This document shows, piece by piece, positions 35,580 through 47,495 of a stretch of 64,000 bases of DNA. The translations under genes were made by a program, and so were the position numbers. The notes below the pieces were generated by a model. The model did not search any database. It worked only from the letters and a program-made list of their open reading frames with translations, and had not been told where the DNA came from. The stretch is from Omphiscola glabra (lineage: Eukaryota; Mollusca; Gastropoda; Lymnaeidae). The stretch covers positions 33,339,802-33,403,801 of the forward strand of contig OZ024802.1 of assembly GCA_964017045.1 (NCBI GenBank). The letters run 5' to 3'. Every line of letters begins with the position of its first letter. Position 1 is the first letter of the stretch.

Positions 35580-36041
35580 ATATACACCCTCCAATTTGAG
35601 CCCCTTCAATAAACCAGCCTCCACCTCTACTCACTTCTATCTGTGGCAATCGATCGATCTTTCCCGACCAGATATAGGTCACCGTTGTTAGCCCTCCGCA
35701 CCCTCCCACCTTACAGACCCCTGCCCCAGCAGCGACTAAATCTACCGATAGTGTGTGAACTCTGGGACTACTATTTCAACTATTCAACTGTGGCTAGTGA
35801 AACTCAGAGTCAGCACAATGGTAGAACTCTCTTACTTTTAGACCCAGGCTAGTGAAACTCAGAGTCAGCACAATGGTAGAACTCTCTTACTTTTAGACCC
35901 AGGCTAGTGAAACTCAGAGTCAGCACAATGGTAGAACACTCTTACTTTTAGACCCAGGCTAGTGAAACTCAGAGTCAGCACAATATTAGAACTCTCTTAC
36001 TTTTAGACCCAGGCTAGTGAAACTCAGAGTCCGCACAATGG

Positions 36042-36642
36042 TGTTATAAGGGATGACGTATTTTGTGACACACTTTGTCCGCCTTCCACGTGTATGACCT
36101 CTTTAAAGTCGGTCCCGTGTTGGGGCGGCTAGAAAAAATATCCCTTTGATGATACTTTTGTTTACTATCATCCGTTTCTGTGGAACATAATAGAACAATC
36201 TAGAAGATGTGGGAAACAGTAAGACTGTGTGTTCCATTTCCAGAATGATCATCTGAAACTGCCTATAAAAAGGGCTGACCGATAGAGAGGGGGAGATTTT
36301 CCTTTCCTTGATTACGAGGCATGCTGTGTGTCATTATACTTTGTTGTGTGTAGAGATTTTTATTTCCTCGTACAATTTTGTGCTCATTGTATTTTGATAT
36401 ACAGTACCGGTACCAGCAAATCTGTAAGTTTATAATTTCAATCATATTTCACTTGCTGTTATTATTTAATTGAAGTTCACAAATTAAAAAGTTATTAATT
36501 GTAATTAGCTCTGGCCTTAATTGTCGTTTTATTTGTTATTATTTTTAACCTTTGGTATCGTCCTTTATTATGGACTGTTTTTAGAACGAGCCCTAGACAA
36601 AACAACAGAGATTAAATTCTCCATCTATAACGGTCCGTAATA
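36042..36642 (+). mobile_element. LTR-like insertion (possible solo LTR) in the 55-bp minisatellite
   Basis: Starts TGTTATAAGGG. A TATA box lies in GCCTATAAAAAGGGCTGACC (TATAAAA at 36264-36270). It ends near GGTCCGTAATA. The minisatellite unit is cut at CACAATGG and resumes as ATAGTATAACTCTC, giving an imperfect 4-5 bp duplication (AATGG/AATAG). The right terminus is not a clean CA, so the call is moderate. No coding sequence. Confidence 0.5.
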
Positions 36643-36665
36643 ATAGTATAACTCTCTTACTTTTA

Positions 36666-37743
36666 TGTCACGAGCCCCTTATGCTAAGTGACCCTTGGTC
36701 TATATTCTTATACAACACCTCTGACACCACCTTGTTTTTGCTGTGTCCAAGGAAACACAATAACTATACAATAAACAAAGTCTTCAATATAACGTAAAAT
36801 GACTAAAGCTAATGTATTCTTTAAATGTGCTAAGTAGAGTAATGTTCGATATACAATGAGAAAATACACTTTGAAGTAATTGGATGATTTTCATACATAT
36901 ATGATTACTAAAATGACATTATAATAATGATTCTCAATATCAAGCACTCTGAATCATACAAGCGAAACGCTACCATACGACGAAGTGGAGTCTTGCAATA
37001 CTGTCGCCCCTCTACAGCGTGAATCTGTCCTATGGTCGTGATTGTTAGCTTTTCTCGTTGTCTCTCTGTGCTGGTATATGCACACAGTCACGAGTTTGTG
37101 ATGATTAGTCAACGACACTAAAAGGTGGCTATTCCTGAAATATATAAATAAATCACCTACACCAAGTGATCTATGCTAAGACCTATCTGACTACTTACCG
37201 TAGACTTCAAAAATACTAAATCTCTACATAACGTAACTATCACTCACACGAACTACCATAAAGCTCCTCCATACACACACCTTACATACACTTACCTCTC
37301 TATGTTGATACTGTTCTATGTTGATACTGTGGCAAGGCTGGTACTAGGTAAGTCTATGTGTCTGAGCTCTGACGAGAGAAGTTTCATGTGTGGGCCGTAG
37401 TGCTCAGTGAAACTACAGAATTAGATGTCCTTACTTATACCCCTCGTTCCTACCCAAACTTCTTTGTTGGTCCAAGAATGCTCTCTATCAACACATTCCT
37501 GACCCCTATCATTTCCAGTCGATTTGGAATTTCCGTCGTTAACCCAAAGTATCTATGTCCCAAAACTACAGCCAGTTAAGTCCATCCCATAAGTCACCTT
37601 AACAATGGAGATCTGTCCTGTACCCCGACCCTGTCCGTCGTGACATATGCGTTACCCTAACAATGGCATGGAGCTCTCTCCTGTCCCGCCCCAGTAAGTC
37701 AACCAGTGGACACCCCCGCCCCAGTAACAGTCACCGTGTGACA
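36666..37743. mobile_element. solo-LTR-like insertion with perfect 5-bp duplication
   Basis: Begins TGTCACGAGCC and ends CACCGTGTGACA (TG...CA with TGTCAC/GTGACA inverted ends). Flanked by TTTTA on both sides (36661-36665 and 37744-37748). Removing it rejoins the minisatellite unit CTCTCTTACTTTTAGACCCA exactly. 1078 bp. The internal 63-aa ORF at 37388-37579 is not recognisable. Orientation cannot be set. Confidence 0.7.
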
Positions 37744-38037
37744 TTTTAGACCCAGGCTAGTGAAACTCAGAGTCAGCACAATGGTAGAACTCTCTTACTT
37801 TTAGACCCAGGCTAGTGAAACTCAGAGTCAGCACAATAGTAGAACTCTCTTACTTTTAGACCCAGGCTAGTGAAACTCAGAGTCAGCACAATAGTAGAAC
37901 TCTCTTACTTTTAGACCCAGGCTAGTGAAACTCAGAGTCAGCACAATAGTAGAACTCGCTTACTTTTAGACCACAATGTCGGCTAGTGACACTCAGAGTC
38001 AGCACAATGGTAGAACTCTCTTACTTTTAGACCACAA

Positions 38038-38700
38038 TGTCATGGCTGCTAACATCTTTGGAACCTTTTCCCCAATCCAAGGGGCGGCCCATTGTTGAAA
38101 GCGGAACCTCCCATTGTAAATGTCACAGCATTGAATTAGAGAGAGACTTGACTGCCCGCGACGGGATGACGGCGTTGGTTTTATGACCTAAGACCAACTG
38201 ATCAAACAGGGGGTCAAGCTTGTCAGATTTCCCGCGACGGGATGGATGACCTATTTCGCGGTGTGAGATTGAAATGGGATCGGGGCCCTGGGAAGAAATC
38301 TCTAGGAACGCGGGGCGTATAAAAGGGACAGTTAGATGGGACTAGGAGAACTCAGCCGGGGAAGCAGAACTCAGCCGGGCAGAACTCAGCCGGGGAGGCT
38401 AGTGGACAGAGCAGATACTCCGACGGACAGGAGTAGAGAATAAACGAGAGAAACCGAGAACGAAAGAGATAGAGACGAACCGGGACAGTCGGAGTTGAGT
38501 ACGACAGAGAGAGAGAAAGTGAAGTTAAAGGAGGAGACAAATAAAAGAGTCAATGACTATAACCATCGTTGAGTTGTAAAATTGGTGCAGTACGAGAGAC
38601 GGAGTGTACAAGGTTGCAATATAGTTATAGAATAGAGACGACGAAGGTTCTCTACACTATTGTGGTGCTACGTCATACGTAGGAAAACTGGTTATCATTT
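38038..38700 (+). promoter_or_regulatory. promoter-like or LTR-like region with TATA box
   Basis: GC-richer than its surroundings. CCCGCGACGGGATG occurs twice. GGCGTATAAAAGGGACAG is a strong TATA context at about 38317. GAACTCAGCCGGG is repeated three times just downstream, then comes a purine-rich stretch containing AATAAA-like ACAAATAAAAG. This is the usual layout of an LTR (U3-R-U5), but I could not define TG...CA ends or a target duplication, and no ORF follows. Confidence 0.4.
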
Positions 38701-38717
38701 TTTACAATGCATTTCAA

Positions 38718-38800
38718 ATGTCCACATAAAAATGTCAGAAGGACAACCGTCCACATAAAAAGTCAGGACAACTGTCCACATAAAAAGGTCAGAAGGACAT
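38718..38800. repeat. about 28-bp repeat, 3 copies
   Basis: Units of the type GTCCACATAAAAAGGTCAGA plus AGGACAAC. Confidence 0.85.
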
Positions 38801-39106
38801 ATTTTTAAGATCGAAAGCAGGATTTGGTTTGGCACTACAACAACAAATAATAATAATAATATAAAAATTAAAAATAATAAAAAATTTAATTGCTTATATA
38901 ACCCTGTGGTTTTGTCCTAAACTTCGTCGGAAGTGTTCTGTGTAGACACATGAAAATAATGGCTCAGTTATTGGCCGGAAAATATGCTCTTTTTTTTTGT
39001 AGGTGAAGGTTTAAACCACCGCGCCAGAGCTCAGTTGAAATGGCTCTCGATGACCTGGGAGTCAATTACTGACATGAAATAATTGAGCTGGTCACGTGTC
39101 TGCTCT

Positions 39107-39186
39107 CTCTCAGCTTTCATCTTGTTGAATCTCAGAGTAAACGTACCTCTCAGCTTTCATCTTGTTGAATCTCAGTGTCAACGTAC
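39107..39186. repeat. about 40-bp direct repeat, 2 copies
   Basis: CTCTCAGCTTTCATCTTGTT plus GAATCTCAGNGTNAACGTACC. Confidence 0.9.
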
Positions 39187-39228
39187 CTTAGCCCTGCATC
39201 GATCAAATGATCGGTAGAGAACCTTGTC

Positions 39229-39412
39229 TACGAGTGATGTGAGAAAATGTGACCACGAATGATGTGAGAAAATGTGACCACGAATGATGTGAGAAAATGT
39301 GACCACGAATGATGTGAGAAAATGTGACCACGAATGATGTGAGAAAATGTGACCACGAATGATGTGAGAAACTGTGACCACGAATGATGTGAGAAAATGT
39401 GACCACGAATGA
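39229..39412. repeat. 25-bp minisatellite, about 7 copies
   Basis: Unit GAATGATGTGAGAAAATGTG plus ACCAC. Confidence 0.95.
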
Positions 39413-39754
39413 CTGAAAGTCTGAGAGAAAAAAATCGTGAATGAGGATCATTTGGAAATTACTGATGCAGAGTCGCTGAACGGTTTTTGCAATCACGTGA
39501 TCGATCCACTTCCGGCTCTTTCCACGCCACCTGTCGGATCCACTAATTGATTTTCCCCAGCACCTGCCACGCGAAAAGACAGTGCCGGTGGTCGTGGTGG
39601 CTATCATATGACGTAGTTGTCACAATCTACGACACTAAAGTTGTGTTTAGTTTTCACGACCTAGGGCGGGCTGGAGAGAGTTGTTGAGTTGAACATATGA
39701 TGAGCGTCGGTTCTGAGGAGATCTTTAACGAATTGACCTCTTAGCCTCTACATT

Positions 39755-39906
39755 AGACTTGGTCTCAGACTGAACTTAAGACTTGGTCTCAGACTGAACT
39801 TTAGAGTTGGTTTCAGACTGAACTTCAGACTTGGTCTCAGGCTGAACTTTAGACTTGGTCTCAGACTGAACTTCAGACTTGGTTTCAGACTGAACTTTAG
39901 ACTTGG
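39755..39906. repeat. 24-bp minisatellite, about 6 copies
   Basis: Unit AGACTTGGTCTCAGACTGAA plus CTTT. Ends about 40 bp before the hAT element at 39947. Confidence 0.92.
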
Positions 39907-39946
39907 AATCTAAACCAGGAAAATAGTTGTATGTTATTGTATAGGG

Positions 39947-40903
39947 CAGGGGTCACAAAACTACGGCCCACTGGCCGGATCCTGCCAGCGACGTAAGTTC
40001 ATCGGGCCCGCAGACCGTACTTGAAATAGTTTGATAAAACACATGGAATGCGAGACGTTGTGATGCAATTTAAATATTATGTTTAGAATTAGGTACTTCG
40101 GTAACAACAATTCAAAATTCAAAAAAGTTATAAACATGTTACAGTTATATAGAACAAATATTAAAAAAATATCAAATAAAAGGTGAAACCAAAATCAACT
40201 TTAGTAACTTTTGAACTATGAGTTTTAAAAGTGTGAGTGAGGTTTGGTTGGTTTTTTTTACTATGGACTGCACCTCGCACCTCTACATCATGTGACCCCA
40301 TTCCACTGATCGGGTCATGCGCAATAACTCTTGTTTGTAGGATAATTTTATATAACTTCGGGATTAATAATTAATTTAATTAAAAGTTTTAACAATTCTA
40401 ATGATAAAATTAATTTTAACAATTTTCTGCAGTTTAAAATAAATTATAACTTATCTAGCTATGTACTATGCATTATTATACGATAGGGAGGTTTTGTTTA
40501 CCGAGTCTACTTATTTTGAACTTTCAACTTTTGCACATGACTAATTAATCAAAGCTTTCTATGACCAATTATTTAAAAGTGTTTTCAAGCTCTTTTGAAT
40601 TAAACTATGAAATTAGCACATACAAGTGACTGTGATTGATTGCCCATGACAACGTTTTATACAAGGTTAATTATGATCATTTATAACAAGGACTCTACCG
40701 GATTTTTAAACCTCAAATAAAAATATTCTTGTTTAAGTTACAAGTTCATTCTAAAACACAAGTTATCAAATATTTTGATGTAAATAGTGGTCATATTGAA
40801 ATATATCCTAAGTATCGGCATCTTCCGCCATTTAAAAGTGGGCGTGGTCGAAATGTACATAATGATTATGCGGCCCGCTGTGAAAAAAGTTTGGTGACCC
40901 CTG
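39947..40903. mobile_element. hAT-like element, 957 bp, perfect 8-bp duplication
   Basis: TIRs CAGGGGTCACAAAACT / AGTTTGGTGACCCCTG. GTATAGGG occurs on both sides (39939-39946, 40904-40911). The ends are rich in CGGCCC motifs and the interior is AT-rich. No transposase ORF: the 76-aa ORF near its right end is not recognisable. Confidence 0.92.
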
Positions 40904-41068
40904 GTATAGGGCGAAATCTTTATTTAGAATTTTGTATGGCATTTGAAAATTGTTTTTAATTTTTTTAAATTTTAGTTTTACTGCTCTTTCTGTTTCTAGG
41001 GTAGCGTTTGGAAACATAACTATTTTAAGTGTCTAGAATGGGCATCGAGCACGCCTTATCACCACTAT

Positions 41069-41262
41069 GATTGGGTTACTCCACTATGTCTGACTGGGTT
41101 ACTCCGCTATGTCTGAGTGGGTTACTCCGCTATGTCTGACTGGGTTACTCTGCTATGTCTGACTGGGTTACTCCACTGTCTGACTGAGTTACTCCGCTAT
41201 GTCTGAATGGGTTACTCTGCTATGGCTGACTTGGTTACTCCATATTGTCTGACTGGGTTACT
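41069..41262. repeat. 24-bp minisatellite, about 8 copies
   Basis: Unit GGGTTACTCCGCTATGTCTG plus ACTG. Confidence 0.93.
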
Positions 41263-41525
41263 CATGGGGGTCCATGAAAGTGTGTCAAGGGTCCCTGTGC
41301 TGTATTTCCTATATAATTGTATTATGTGTATTTACAAACTTTATTCTAAAGAAGAATCCGTGGGGGGGGGGGGGGGGGGGTTTGTGTGTAAAATGTGCAT
41401 TTTTTCTTAGATTGTTCATTTTAAAATGTATTTATTCTATACAGTGACTGGACTAGTTTCTTATTGTTACTACATTCTGACTGCACCAAAGCTGCATAAA
41501 TTTAAAAAGTATTATATAAATGTAC

Positions 41526-44500
41526 TAGCGAGTACCCGGCATGCGTTGCAATGCCACTCATCGAAATAAAGTGTCCGTGTTTTAATAATTTTTTTGTAAG
41601 TTCTTCTAATAACCACCTTTTTTTAACCGTCTGGTGCGTATTCGAATTAATTAGAAGATTTTAAGAAGTGTCAGCAGACCACACGCAGCTGTCCGTGTGG
41701 GAAGCATGGATTTTCCAAATTTAGTCCCAAAACTTATAGCGATTGATCCCCCATGCAATAGCTATGTTTGAAATTATATTTATATGGCTCATTTATTACA
41801 TATAAACAAATTTAGGGCCCCCGGCCCCAAAAGTAATATTGTGAAATATTTGTACTAAATCAGAAACCTATTTATTAAGTCACATATACAAAATGAAATG
41901 TCACAGTTTATATTTAATGTAATTCCACCCACTTATGCAATAGCTCTGCTTGACGTTATATTTACATAGCTCATATAAGAAAAAAAAAAGAATTTAAGGC
42001 CCCCGGCCCAAAGCGGAATATTGTAAAATATTTGCACTTCTTTAGAAACCTAATGCGGGCCTGCACACAAAAACTCACTGAAAGTTTATCGCATTTAGAT
42101 GAATAGTATAGGAACTCATACGGAAATTATATTTAAATAGCTCATATTAGAAAAAAAAACTACTATAGGGCCCCGGGCCAAAACTGGTAATTCATTGTAA
42201 AATGAATGGGTTTTGATATTCATGGATATACTTTTGTAAATGTACTTACATTGTGTTAACGTCATTGATTTTCTTAATTCGTAAAATGAGAATATAGCAT
42301 CTATTTTTCACAACAGTAATATCATTGGATTTAAAGATATAAAATTGTACACACCCTATTTCCTAACCCCCATATATATGTACTTAAGAAGGCAAATTAT
42401 TTGTCAAATTCATTTTGAGACGTATAGTGTGCTGCCATGTGCAAATTAAACTATTGAATTACAACTTCCCCCTCCCCCAAACAGAGTTTTAAAGAAATTT
42501 ATAAAATCATCCACGGGATTGTAATCCACTTACTTACGCAAAAACAATTTTTTTGCATTTCAAATGCTTTGTTCTTATTTAAATGAGTGATAAGTGCATT
42601 AGTGTATGCTATTTGGATATGTAGTTTCGCTGCACTGATTGCATTAAACGGCATTTTCGTATTAAAAGTATATTTAAAGGTTAGGGGTTTTTTTTCTGTT
42701 TTTTTTATTAATTTATAAATTTCATAAATGTATATTTTTGGAAAGAATAAAAGTAAAAATTTATTAAACGTTAAAAATAAAAAGCAAAAATTGTATTTCA
42801 TTTTTTTAAATTGTAGCAATTTAAAAAGCAATCTATTATATTTATTAATTTTACTTTTAGGAAGGGGGAAATACATTATCAATTTTATTAGGCGTGGTTA
42901 TTAAATCAGATACATTTTTGCATTGAATAAATAGACAATTTGAGTTCTGACGTCATTTGCGTTATTATTTAGAACAAATTAGTTTTACTTTTATTACGCA
43001 ATATTTGGAACGTACTTAAAAAATGCACTAAAATCAACAGATGTTTTGGTTTCCCCGATAAATGTGATTACAGTGTAATTCTTTGATTATAATTTGTTTT
43101 ACTAATTTTCATAACTTTCAACCACATATAAAATTTTTAAAATTTAAATAGTTCCTTAGTTGTTATTCCAAATTTATTTGTAATTTATATTATTAATACT
43201 TAAAATTTTATTAAAATTAAAGCGAATATACAATATATTTTTCGCATTACCATTGATTCGAGTTCCTTAAAATAATAGAAGAAAACTATGATTGTTTTAA
43301 AAAATGGGAACGTATTTAAATCGTATCGGTTCTTTGTGAGTTACGGTCAGCATAGATCATTCTTATATAAAAGATGTATTACTACATCATTGCTATTCAA
43401 AATCACAACACATTTACAAAGTTATATCCGATTCTAAAATACGTCACAAAATTCAAGCTTATTTATAAAAACAACAAAAATACTCTCTACACTAAACATG
43501 CAAAAACGTGTTTTCTCTGCTCTTGCTACAAATTGATGTCTGTTGGCATTTGTTCAAGGGCGGTTGAGTTGATAGCTCCGTTTGAAATTATTTTGATAAA
43601 GTTTGTTAAAGAAAACAAAACGAATTTAAGGACATCGGCCCATGCGAAATATTGTAAAATGTTGTTCTAATTTAGAAACATTTGCGGGAGCGCACATATC
43701 AATTCACCAAAGTTTTTATCGCAATGAATATATATTGAATGGTATAGGAATGCATACGATAATTATATAGATAATAAATGGTGGAAAACGAATTAAGGCC
43801 CCCGGCCACAAACGGAATATTGTAGAATTGTTGTATTACTTCAGAAACCTACTTATTATATCACAAAATTAAAAAAAGAGAAACATATTACTGAAGTTGT
43901 ATCGCATTCAGATAAATGGTATAGGAGTGCATACGGATATTATTTTTTACAAAGCTCATATAAGAAAAATAACGATTTTGGGGCTAACGGCCAAAAACGG
44001 ATTATTTTAAAAGTGTTGTAACTACTTCAGAAACCTAATTACTATGTGACACACACAATTTAATGTCGCTATTTGTATTTTATTAAAAATCTATCCATCC
44101 ACACATTAGCTCTGTTTGAAATTGTATTTGTATAGCTCATATAGGAAAAATAGAACATAGGGCCCCTGGCTCAAAAAAGAATATTTTAAACGGTTGTAAT
44201 AATTTGAAAAGCTTTGCGGACTTGGGTAAAACATTTTACTAAAGTTTTATCGCATTCAGATAAATGATATAGGAGCGCATACAGAAATTATTTTGTACAA
44301 AGCTCATATAAGAAAAAAAAAGAATTTGGGAACAACGGCTGAAAACGGAATATTTTAAAAGTATTGTAATTACTCATTAACATGGGCGACCTCATGGACA
44401 ACCTTTCAACAAAGGTTTGTTGCAATCACATGAATGGTGTAGGAGCGCATACGGTTTGAAATTATATTTATATAGCTCCTATAAGAAAAAACGAACATGG

Positions 44501-45530
44501 GACCCTGGCTCAAAACGGAATATTTTAAAACGGTTCTAATAATTTAGAAACCTTTGTGGGCATGCTCGCAACATCTCGTCAAAGTTTTAGCGTATTCGAA
44601 TAAATGGTATAGGAGCGCAGACGAAATCTATTGTTTACAAAGCTCATATCAGAAAAAAAAAACGATTTTGGGGCCAAGGGCCAAAACGAAATATTTTAAA
44701 AGTGTTATAATGACTCAGTAAAATGCGCGAGCTTATGGAATACAACTCTCAAATGTTTTGTCGCAATTACATGAATGGTGTAGGAGCGCATACGGTTTGA
44801 AATTATATTTATATAGCTCCTATAAGACAAAACGAACATGGGGCCCCTGGCTCAAAACGGAATATTTTAAAACGGTTCTAATAATTTAGAAACCTTTGTG
44901 GGCATGCTCGCAACATCTCGTCAAAGTTTTAGCGTATTCGAATAAATGGTGTAGGAGCGCAGACGAAATCTATTGTTTACAAAGCTCATATAAGGAAAAA
45001 AAACGATTTTGGGGCCAACGGCCAAAACGAAATATTTTAAAAGTGTTATAATGACCCAGTAAAATGCGCGAGCTTGTGGAATACAACTCTCCAATGTTTT
45101 GTCGCAATCGCATGAATGGTGTAGGAGCGCATACGGTTTGAAACTATATTTATATAGCTCATATAAGAAAAAAACGAACACGGGGCCCCTGGCTCAAAAC
45201 GGAATATTTTAAAACGGTTATAATTATTTCCAAACCTTTGTGGGCGTGCTTGCAACATTTTACCCAAGATTTAGCGCATTCAGACGAATGGTGTATGAGC
45301 GCAGACGGAAATATCTTTTTACAAAGCTCGTATAAGAAAAAAAACGAATGAAGGGCCAACGGCCGAAAATGAAATAATTGAAAAGTTTTTTAATGTCGCA
45401 GTTAAATGCCCAGGTAGGTGGCCAACAACTCACCAAAGTTTTGTTGCAATCGCATGAATGGTGTGGGAGCGCATATGAGACAAACAGACATACAGACATA
45501 CATACATACATTCATTTTTATATATATAGA
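41526..45530. mobile_element. 4-kb dispersed element with alternating 170-bp modules
   Basis: Begins ACTAGCGAGTACCCGGCATG, a start common to a dispersed repeat class in many invertebrates, and ends with ACATACATACATTCATTTTT and TATATATAGAT. Modules carry AATGGTATAGGAGCGCATAC, TATAGCTCATATAAGAAAAA, GGCCCCTGGCTCAAAACGGA and TTTAGAAACCTTTG. From about 44430 to 45470 two module types alternate (GCATACGGTTTGAAATTATA versus GCAGACGAAATCTATTGTTT), giving a 340-bp higher-order period. Modules at 41700-42180 are more diverged. The middle (about 42200-43550) is AT-rich and non-modular. No transposase or reverse transcriptase is recognisable. The family (possibly a LINE-derived tail or another non-autonomous class) is uncertain. 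Confidence 0.6.
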
Positions 45531-45644
45531 TTTTCATTAAAAAAAAAAATTATATTACACTACATTTTTTACATTACATTATATTACATCATCTATTATT
45601 TTAATTTTTTTGTTTTCCTTTTTGTCCCCCTCAAACTTCAAAGT

Positions 45645-45712
45645 TGGCAGCAGTCACGTGACACTATATGCCAGCAGTCACGTGACACTATATGCCAGCA
45701 GTCAAGTGTCAC
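45645..45712. repeat. 24-bp repeat, 3 copies, with CACGTG core
   Basis: Unit GCAGTCACGTGACACTATAT plus GCCA. GTCACGTGAC is a perfect palindrome. Confidence 0.9.
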
Positions 45713-45857
45713 TAGAGCCATCTTTCACTCAAAACTGTAACTAAGAGTGTGAATTTATCAAACATTTTCTTAGGGATGGACTTACAGAGCCCACCTCTAC
45801 AGACCCTTCTACCCTTCTTAGCCTACCCCCCCCCCCCCTTCCCAAATCTCAACAGTA

Positions 45858-45957
45858 AATGGTTCTCAATTTCAATGTATAACCATGTTTTTGTGTCGCC
45901 ACGACTCGGCAAATGTTATAAAGGGTCCTGGGACTAAAATAAGATTGAGAACGGCTG
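45858..45957. mobile_element. short degenerate SPIN/hAT-like remnant
   Basis: AATGGTTCTCAATTTCAATG at the left and AAGATTGAGAACGGCTG at the right form a weak inverted pair about 100 bp apart, with AAAGGGTCCTGGGACTAAAA near the right end. No target duplication. Confidence 0.45.
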
Positions 45958-46267
45958 GGTAAGGGATATATTATTAAGCTAGTAGTGTTTTGAATCTTTC
46001 AACTTTGATGACGTCGTCACTACTACTGGTTCTAGACATGCACTTTTCACTCCTCCCCTTTGTCAAGTATGGTTGTAATTGCTGCGCACCGTATGTTGTG
46101 TTTTATTGTGCGCCGTGTGTCTTGTGTGTAAGTTTGGTTAATGAACGCTTTAGCGCCATGAGATAAGTGACGCATTATAGTGCATTCGTTGCGTGATTTA
46201 TGGAGCTGTGACGTAGTGTCTATAGTCTTTTGTGTACGTGCTGTTCGTATGCTAGTTGGTGTCTGAG
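45958..46267. other. intergenic before the CR1/L2-like fragment
   Basis: GTGCGCCGTGTGTCTTGTGT and flanking GT-rich sequence. No coding similarity, though it could include unrecognised 5' parts of the LINE copy. Confidence 0.5.
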
Positions 46268-46797
46268 CATTGAGTCAGAAAGTCCGAGACCTTGGTTTCT
46301 TTATTGATAGTAAACTCAGTATGATTCCACATATCAGTTCTGTAGTCAGGGCATGCTTCTGTCATCTAAAGAGATCAGACCACATCACCCCAGTTCTACG
46401 AGATCTCCATTGGGTTCCTATTAGTAAGCGCACAGACCACAAGATTCTGTCCTTGGCGTATAGCTGCTTAGAAGGCTCTGCACCAGAATCTCTGAAAGAA
46501 CTGCTTTATAAACATGTAACCTTAAAGAACCTGCGGTCCTCAACTCAGTCCTTACTGAAAATTCCCAGTGTGGATGAACACAGAAAAAAGTCGTACGGAG
46601 TGCTCTCTTTTGAAGCGGTGGCGCCAAAGTTATGGAATATTTTACCTCCATCTTTGAGGAGTACTGACAAGGACAGAAAATTATTTAGGAAAAATTTAAA
46701 GACTAATTTGTTTAATAGATTTGATTACACCTGAGCGCAGTGAGCATGCTAAAGTAGCATGGATACCAACGCTATAGAAGTATCCAATCAATCAAAA
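46268..46797 (+). pseudogene. CR1/L2-like LINE 3' end with internal deletion
   Basis: Open frame to a TGA at 46732-46734. It starts with the late reverse-transcriptase motif KVRDLGFFIDSKLSM..HIS and then jumps to DHITPVLRDLHWVPISKRTD, the segment that normally lies roughly 100 residues further on. It continues with LAYSCLEGSAPESLKELL, LRSSTQSLLKIP, APKLWNILPPSLRS and FRKNLKTNLFNRFDY, the standard C-terminus of CR1/L2-type elements. The 3' UTR ends in ATCCAATCAATCAAAAAAG, a short-repeat tail. The endonuclease and the catalytic FADD part are absent. The junction at CHLKR/SDHIT suggests an internal deletion rather than a living element. Confidence 0.85.
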
Positions 46798-46971
46798 AAG
46801 GTGTTTTAGTTGCGAACAGGTATATGGCTTGTTTGAATTATTGTTCGACCAGATATTAATGATAGAGAAGATTGGATTTAAGTTATCGCTGTTTTGGAAT
46901 AAGACGTGTGTTCAGTTTTAATGTGATTATGGCGTATGAACGAGTGAACGAATTTGACGTGTGACACATGA

Positions 46972-47433
46972 TGCCACACCCATTGGGTGGGACACATTAG
47001 AGGACATGAGAACATTGTGTGTGAATTATGCCACACCCATTGGGTGGAACACATTAGAGGACATGAGAACATTGTGTGTGAATTATGCCACACCCATTGG
47101 GTGGAACACATTAGAGGACATGAGAACATAGTGTGTGAATGATACTACACCCATTGGGTGGAACACATTAGAGGACATGAGAACATAGTGTGTGAATGAT
47201 ACTACACCCATTGGGTGGAACACATTAGAGGACATGAGAACATAGTGTGTGAATGATACTACACCCATTGGGTGGAACACATTAGAGGACATGAGAACAG
47301 TGTGTGTGAATTATGCCACACCCATTGGATGGAACACATTAGAGGACATGAGAACATTGTGTGTGAATTATGCCACACCCATTGGGTGGAACACATTAGA
47401 GGACATGAGAACATTGTGTGTGAGCACTTTCAG
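46972..47433. repeat. 57-bp minisatellite, about 8 copies
   Basis: Unit CACACCCATTGGGTGGAACA plus CATTAGAGGACATGAGAACATTGTGTGTGAATTATGC. ACCCATTGGGT is an 11-bp palindrome. GAATGATACTA units are clustered in the middle. Confidence 0.96.
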
Positions 47434-47495
47434 CTATACACGAGTATACAACAGCCGTCAGTGCACTGAGCAACGAATCGGTACAATCAGTAGGT

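Larger units (their letters stand above)
35790..38037. repeat. 55-bp minisatellite split by two insertions
   Basis: Unit AGACCCAGGCTAGTGAAACT plus CAGAGTCAGCACAATGGTAGAACTCTCTTACTTTT. Copies lie at 35790-36041, a part-unit at 36643-36665, and 37744-38037. The gaps are the LTR-like insertions. Confidence 0.92.

Noticed and set aside
42499..42882. 127-codon minus-strand ORF
   Set aside because: Lys/Phe/Ile-rich translation of AT-rich DNA inside a dispersed repeat; no motif.
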